From contig NZ_JAJAPX010000002.1 of the NCBI RefSeq assembly GCF_020523965.1, positions 62,001 to 126,000 on the forward strand: a stretch of 64,000 nt of DNA. Reading direction: 5' to 3'. Positions 61,340-64,000 of this stretch are shown here, one piece after another. Numbering within the stretch: position 1 is the stretch's first letter; each line of letters begins with the position of its first letter. The position numbers were made by a program, and so were the translations under genes. Origin of the DNA: Neotamlana sargassicola (GTDB lineage Bacteria; Bacteroidota; Bacteroidia; Flavobacteriales; Flavobacteriaceae). The notes under the pieces are model-generated. The model did not search any database, was not told the DNA's origin, and worked only from the letters and a program-made list of their open reading frames with translations.

Positions 61340-62482
61340 TTAATTTCGTAATAAACTTCTGGAGATTACAATTTTTTGAATTTCGCTAGTGCCTTCGTAA
61401 ATCTGGGTGATTTTAGCATCGCGCATTAATCGTTCTACATGGTATTCTTTTACAAAACCATTACCACCATGAATTTGCACAGCTTCAACTGTATGTTCCA
61501 TAGCCACTTTGCTGGCGTATAATTTAGCCATGGCACTCGAGGTGTCGTAGTTTTCACCTTGGTCTTTATCGAAAGCCGATTTCATAACTAACATTCTTGC
61601 GGCTTCAATATCGGTATACATATCGGCCAATTTAAAAGCAATGGCTTGATGATTGCTTATTTCGGTGCCAAAAGCTTTACGTTCCTTGCTGTATTTTAAT
61701 GCTAATTCGTAAGCCCCAGAAGCTATGCCTAAAGCTTGAGCCGCAATACCAATGCGCCCTCCAGATAATGTTTTCATGGCAAATTTAAATCCGAAACCAT
61801 CATCTCCAATCCTATTTTCTTTAGGGACTTTTACATCGTTAAACTGTAGTGTGTGTGTATCGCTTCCGCGAATTCCTAGCTTGTCTTCTTTTGGACCAAC
61901 ATGGAAGCCTTCCATGCTTTTTTCAACAATAAACACATTAATTCCTTTGTGGCCTTTGTCTTTATCGGTTTGGGCAATAACTAAATAAATATCGGCTCTT
62001 CCGCCATTTGTAATCCAGTTTTTAGTGCCGTTTATTACGTAATGGTCACCATGATCTATGGCGGTTGTTTTTTGCGAAGTCGCATCGCTTCCAGCTTCTG
62101 GCTCGCTTAAACAAAAGGCGCCAACAAACTCTCCTGTAGCTAGTTTGGTTAAGTATTTTTGTTTTTGTGCCTCGGTGCCATAAGCTTCTAACCCGTAACA
62201 AACCAACGAGTTGTTTACCGAAACAATTACAGAAGCAGAAGCATCTATTTTAGATAATTCTTCCATAATTAATACGTACGAAATGGTGTCCATACCACTT
62301 CCGCCATATTTTGGGTCTACCATGATGCCCAAAAAACCTAGGTTGCCCATTTTTTTTACTAATTCGGTTGGGAACTCTTGTTTGTTGTCTCGTTCTATAA
62401 CTCCTGGTAGTAACTCGGTTTGTGCAAAATCGCGAGCAGCATCGCGAATTAATTTATGTTCTTCGGTAAGTTCAAAATTCAT
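61340..62482 (-). CDS. Acyl-CoA dehydrogenase
   Basis: A 380-residue FAD enzyme from the ATG at 62482 (MNFELTEEHKLIRDAA), the canonical start; a longer ATG at 62524 adds an atypical stretch. Motifs include AFCLSEPEAGSDATSQKTTA, YVINGTKNWITNGG, FGTEISNHQAIAFKLADM, and the catalytic Glu in QIYEGTSEIQKIVISR, where the usual short-chain dehydrogenase base lies. Probably acts in fatty-acid or branched-chain amino-acid oxidation. Transcribed leftward from the 300-base gap shared with the next gene. Confidence 0.94.
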   Translation of the reverse strand: MNFELTEEHKLIRDAARDFAQTELLPGVIERDNKQEFPTELVKKMGNLGFLGIMVDPKYGGSGMDTISYVLIMEELSKIDASASVIVSVNNSLVCYGLEAYGTEAQKQKYLTKLATGEFVGAFCLSEPEAGSDATSQKTTAIDHGDHYVINGTKNWITNGGRADIYLVIAQTDKDKGHKGINVFIVEKSMEGFHVGPKEDKLGIRGSDTHTLQFNDVKVPKENRIGDDGFGFKFAMKTLSGGRIGIAAQALGIASGAYELALKYSKERKAFGTEISNHQAIAFKLADMYTDIEAARMLVMKSAFDKDQGENYDTSSAMAKLYASKVAMEHTVEAVQIHGGNGFVKEYHVERLMRDAKITQIYEGTSEIQKIVISRSLLRN

Positions 62483-62663
62483 TTTTCTTAATAATTCGTT
62501 TAGTTTAGTAAGGATTTTTTTCAAATATAGTTTTTTGGTGTGAATTTATCAATTGGAATGTTGTTTTAAATAGATTTTTAGCGAAGTGGAAAAACTGCGG
62601 ATTTTTAAAAATTCACCTCTCTTAAAAATAACACAAAATTAATCTTAAAGATTTTTAGTTTTT

Positions 62664-62671
62664 TATATTTG
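62664..62671 (+). promoter_or_regulatory. -7 element of the Glu/Leu/Phe/Val dehydrogenase gene
   Basis: TATATTTG fits TAnnTTTG, 112 bases before the ATG, in a 300-base divergent gap that otherwise holds no gene or clear structure. No TTTG box at the right spacing. Confidence 0.45.
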
Positions 62672-62782
62672 TTACCTTACAATAAAATGGTTTTGTTATG
62701 ACGCAACTTTAGCTATAATTTATTTTCACTTTAGTCTTCCCCGAATGTAAATTTTAGTTTAAACTAAGTCATAATTTTAACA

Positions 62783-64000
62783 ATGAAAGCATTACTTAAA
62801 AAGTACGAGAATAAAGAACCTGAAATCGTTTTTAACTGGAAAGACGCCGAAACCGAAGCCGAAGGATGGGTGGTGATAAACTCTTTACGAGGTGGAGCAG
62901 CTGGTGGAGGAACGCGCATGCGGTTGGGGCTAGATGTTAATGAAGTTTTATCGTTAGCAAAAACCATGGAAATTAAATTTACGGTTTCAGGTCCTTCAAT
63001 TGGAGGCGCAAAATCGGGCATAAATTTTAATCCGCAAGACCCAAGAAAAAAAGGTGTTTTAGAGCGCTGGTATAAAGTGGTGTCGCCATTGCTAAAAAGT
63101 TATTATGGAACAGGTGGCGATTTAAATGTAGATGAAATTCACGAAGTTATTCCAATAACCGAAGAAAGTGGTGTTTGGCATCCGCAAGAAGGTGTTTTTA
63201 ACGGCCATTTTAAACCTACCGAAGCCGATAAAATTAATCGAATTGGTCAATTACGTCATGGTGTTATAAAAGTTATTGAAAATCCAGAATTCTCTCCAAA
63301 TGTAACTAGAAAGTATACGGTAGCCGATATGATAACTGGTTATGGCGTTGCAGAAGCTGTAAAACAGTATTATAATATTTATGGCGGAAGTATATCTGGT
63401 AAACGAGCTGTAGTTCAGGGGTTTGGAAATGTGGGTTCGTCAGCGGCTTTTTATTTGTCGCAGATGGGAGCTAAAATTGTTGGTATTATTGATGTAGTTG
63501 GTGGTTTAATAAACGAAGATGGATTTTCCTTTGAAGAAATTACAAATCTATTTTTAAATAAATCGGGAAATACATTAAATGCTGAAAATTTAATACCTTT
63601 CGACGAAATTAATGAGAAAATTTGGGGATTAAATACTGAAATTTTTGCACCTTGTGCAGCATCTCGATTAATTACAAAAAAGCAAATAGATACAATGATA
63701 AATAGTGGGTTAGAAGTAGTTTCTTGTGGAGCAAATGTGCCGTTTGCCGATAAGGAAATTTTCTTTGGCCCTATTATGGAATATACCGACGATCGCGTAA
63801 GTTTAATTCCGGACTTTATTTCAAATTGCGGTATGGCTAGAGTTTTTGCCTATTTTATGGAGCGAAAAGTGCAAATGACCGACGAGGCTATTTTTAGCGA
63901 TACTTCAAAAATTATTAATTCAGCTTTACAGAATATTCACAATAAAAATAAATTAAAATCAAAAATAAGTGCAACAGCTTTCGAAATTGCACTAAACCAA
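62783..64000 (+). CDS. Glu/Leu/Phe/Val dehydrogenase (cut by the window edge)
   Basis: The frame opens at the ATG at 62783 and stays open for 406 codons to the window end. It carries RGGAAGGGTRMRLG, GPSIGGAKSGI with the catalytic-type Lys, YGTGGDLNVDE, and the Rossmann segment VVQGFGNVGSSAAFY. This is the amino-acid dehydrogenase family; the early GGAAGGGTR pattern is closer to leucine/valine dehydrogenases than to the hexameric glutamate dehydrogenases. The stop codon lies beyond this sequence. Confidence 0.9.
   Translation, partial: MKALLKKYENKEPEIVFNWKDAETEAEGWVVINSLRGGAAGGGTRMRLGLDVNEVLSLAKTMEIKFTVSGPSIGGAKSGINFNPQDPRKKGVLERWYKVVSPLLKSYYGTGGDLNVDEIHEVIPITEESGVWHPQEGVFNGHFKPTEADKINRIGQLRHGVIKVIENPEFSPNVTRKYTVADMITGYGVAEAVKQYYNIYGGSISGKRAVVQGFGNVGSSAAFYLSQMGAKIVGIIDVVGGLINEDGFSFEEITNLFLNKSGNTLNAENLIPFDEINEKIWGLNTEIFAPCAASRLITKKQIDTMINSGLEVVSCGANVPFADKEIFFGPIMEYTDDRVSLIPDFISNCGMARVFAYFMERKVQMTDEAIFSDTSKIINSALQNIHNKNKLKSKISATAFEIALNQ

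Noticed and set aside
62764-63021. Minus-strand 85-codon frame at the right edge
   Set aside because: It overlaps the start of the Glu/Leu/Phe/Val dehydrogenase, whose conserved motifs are in the other strand.
1-64000. CRISPR arrays, tRNA, rRNA, prophage or transposase genes
   Set aside because: I saw no regular repeat-spacer series, no cloverleaf-like segments and no integrase, transposase or phage structural protein.

Overview
The window is AT-rich chromosomal DNA of a member of the Bacteroidetes, almost certainly family Flavobacteriaceae. The evidence is the promoter form (TTTG, about 19 nt, TAnnTTTG), an adjacent SusC/SusD pair, a mevalonate branch of isoprenoid synthesis, a TonB receptor with a carboxypeptidase-like N-terminal domain, and flavobacterial families such as YwqK, DUF547, HD-PycTM and ArsS. 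I cannot name the genus. No rRNA, tRNA, prophage, insertion sequence or CRISPR array is visible. Coding density is high and intergenic gaps are mostly short.

Layout. 0.1-4.2 kb: sugar-phosphate enzymes (manA, transketolase, transaldolase), closed by a hairpin terminator, then a GAF-domain protein. 6.7-10.4 kb: a TonB-dependent siderophore-type receptor and a PepSY membrane protein, probably iron uptake. 10.4-11.7 kb: an HD-domain protein fused to a Pycsar-type membrane effector domain. 11.9-20.5 kb: msrB-msrA, a very large metallophosphoesterase/Omp85-barrel fusion, thioredoxin and several single genes. 20.5-24.6 kb: mevalonate decarboxylase, a mevalonate-kinase-like GHMP kinase, a UbiA prenyltransferase, and a pseudouridine-synthase homologue that has lost its catalytic Asp. 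24.7-25.3 kb: a RelE/ParE toxin-antitoxin pair flanked by intergenic repeats.

25.6-31.1 kb is a polyamine operon. A clear promoter is followed by a previously unlisted 50-codon upstream ORF, then arginine decarboxylase, agmatinase, a deoxyhypusine-synthase-like enzyme (probable homospermidine synthase), small acidic proteins, a DUF155/RMD1 membrane protein and a secreted paralogue of one of the small proteins. The leader upstream of arginine decarboxylase is the most novel-looking regulatory element: it can be read as an arrest-type leader peptide, a pseudoknotted RNA, or both.

31.1-43.9 kb holds two divergent blocks. A leftward block encodes an FAD reductase, a NosR/NapH-like polyferredoxin, a YwqK protein, three glycosyltransferases and a hydrolase. 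A rightward block encodes DUF547, an outer-membrane protein, a GH113-like hydrolase, a lipoprotein and a POTRA/Omp85 protein. A near-perfect palindrome lies between them.

44-61.2 kb is dominated by a leftward 14-gene locus that looks like an arsenosugar-type (rSAM/selenodomain-associated) pathway: the radical SAM enzyme ArsS, its peroxidase-like partner, three associated glycosyltransferases, SusC/SusD, a sodium:solute symporter, a metallophosphoesterase with a degenerate active site, rhodanese, a purine nucleoside phosphorylase with an Asn-to-Asp change at the base-specificity site, an MFS transporter, a sterol desaturase-like oxygenase and DUF547. No arsenite methyltransferase gene is present in the window. 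The window ends with an acyl-CoA dehydrogenase and a Glu/Leu/Phe/Val dehydrogenase cut by the right edge.
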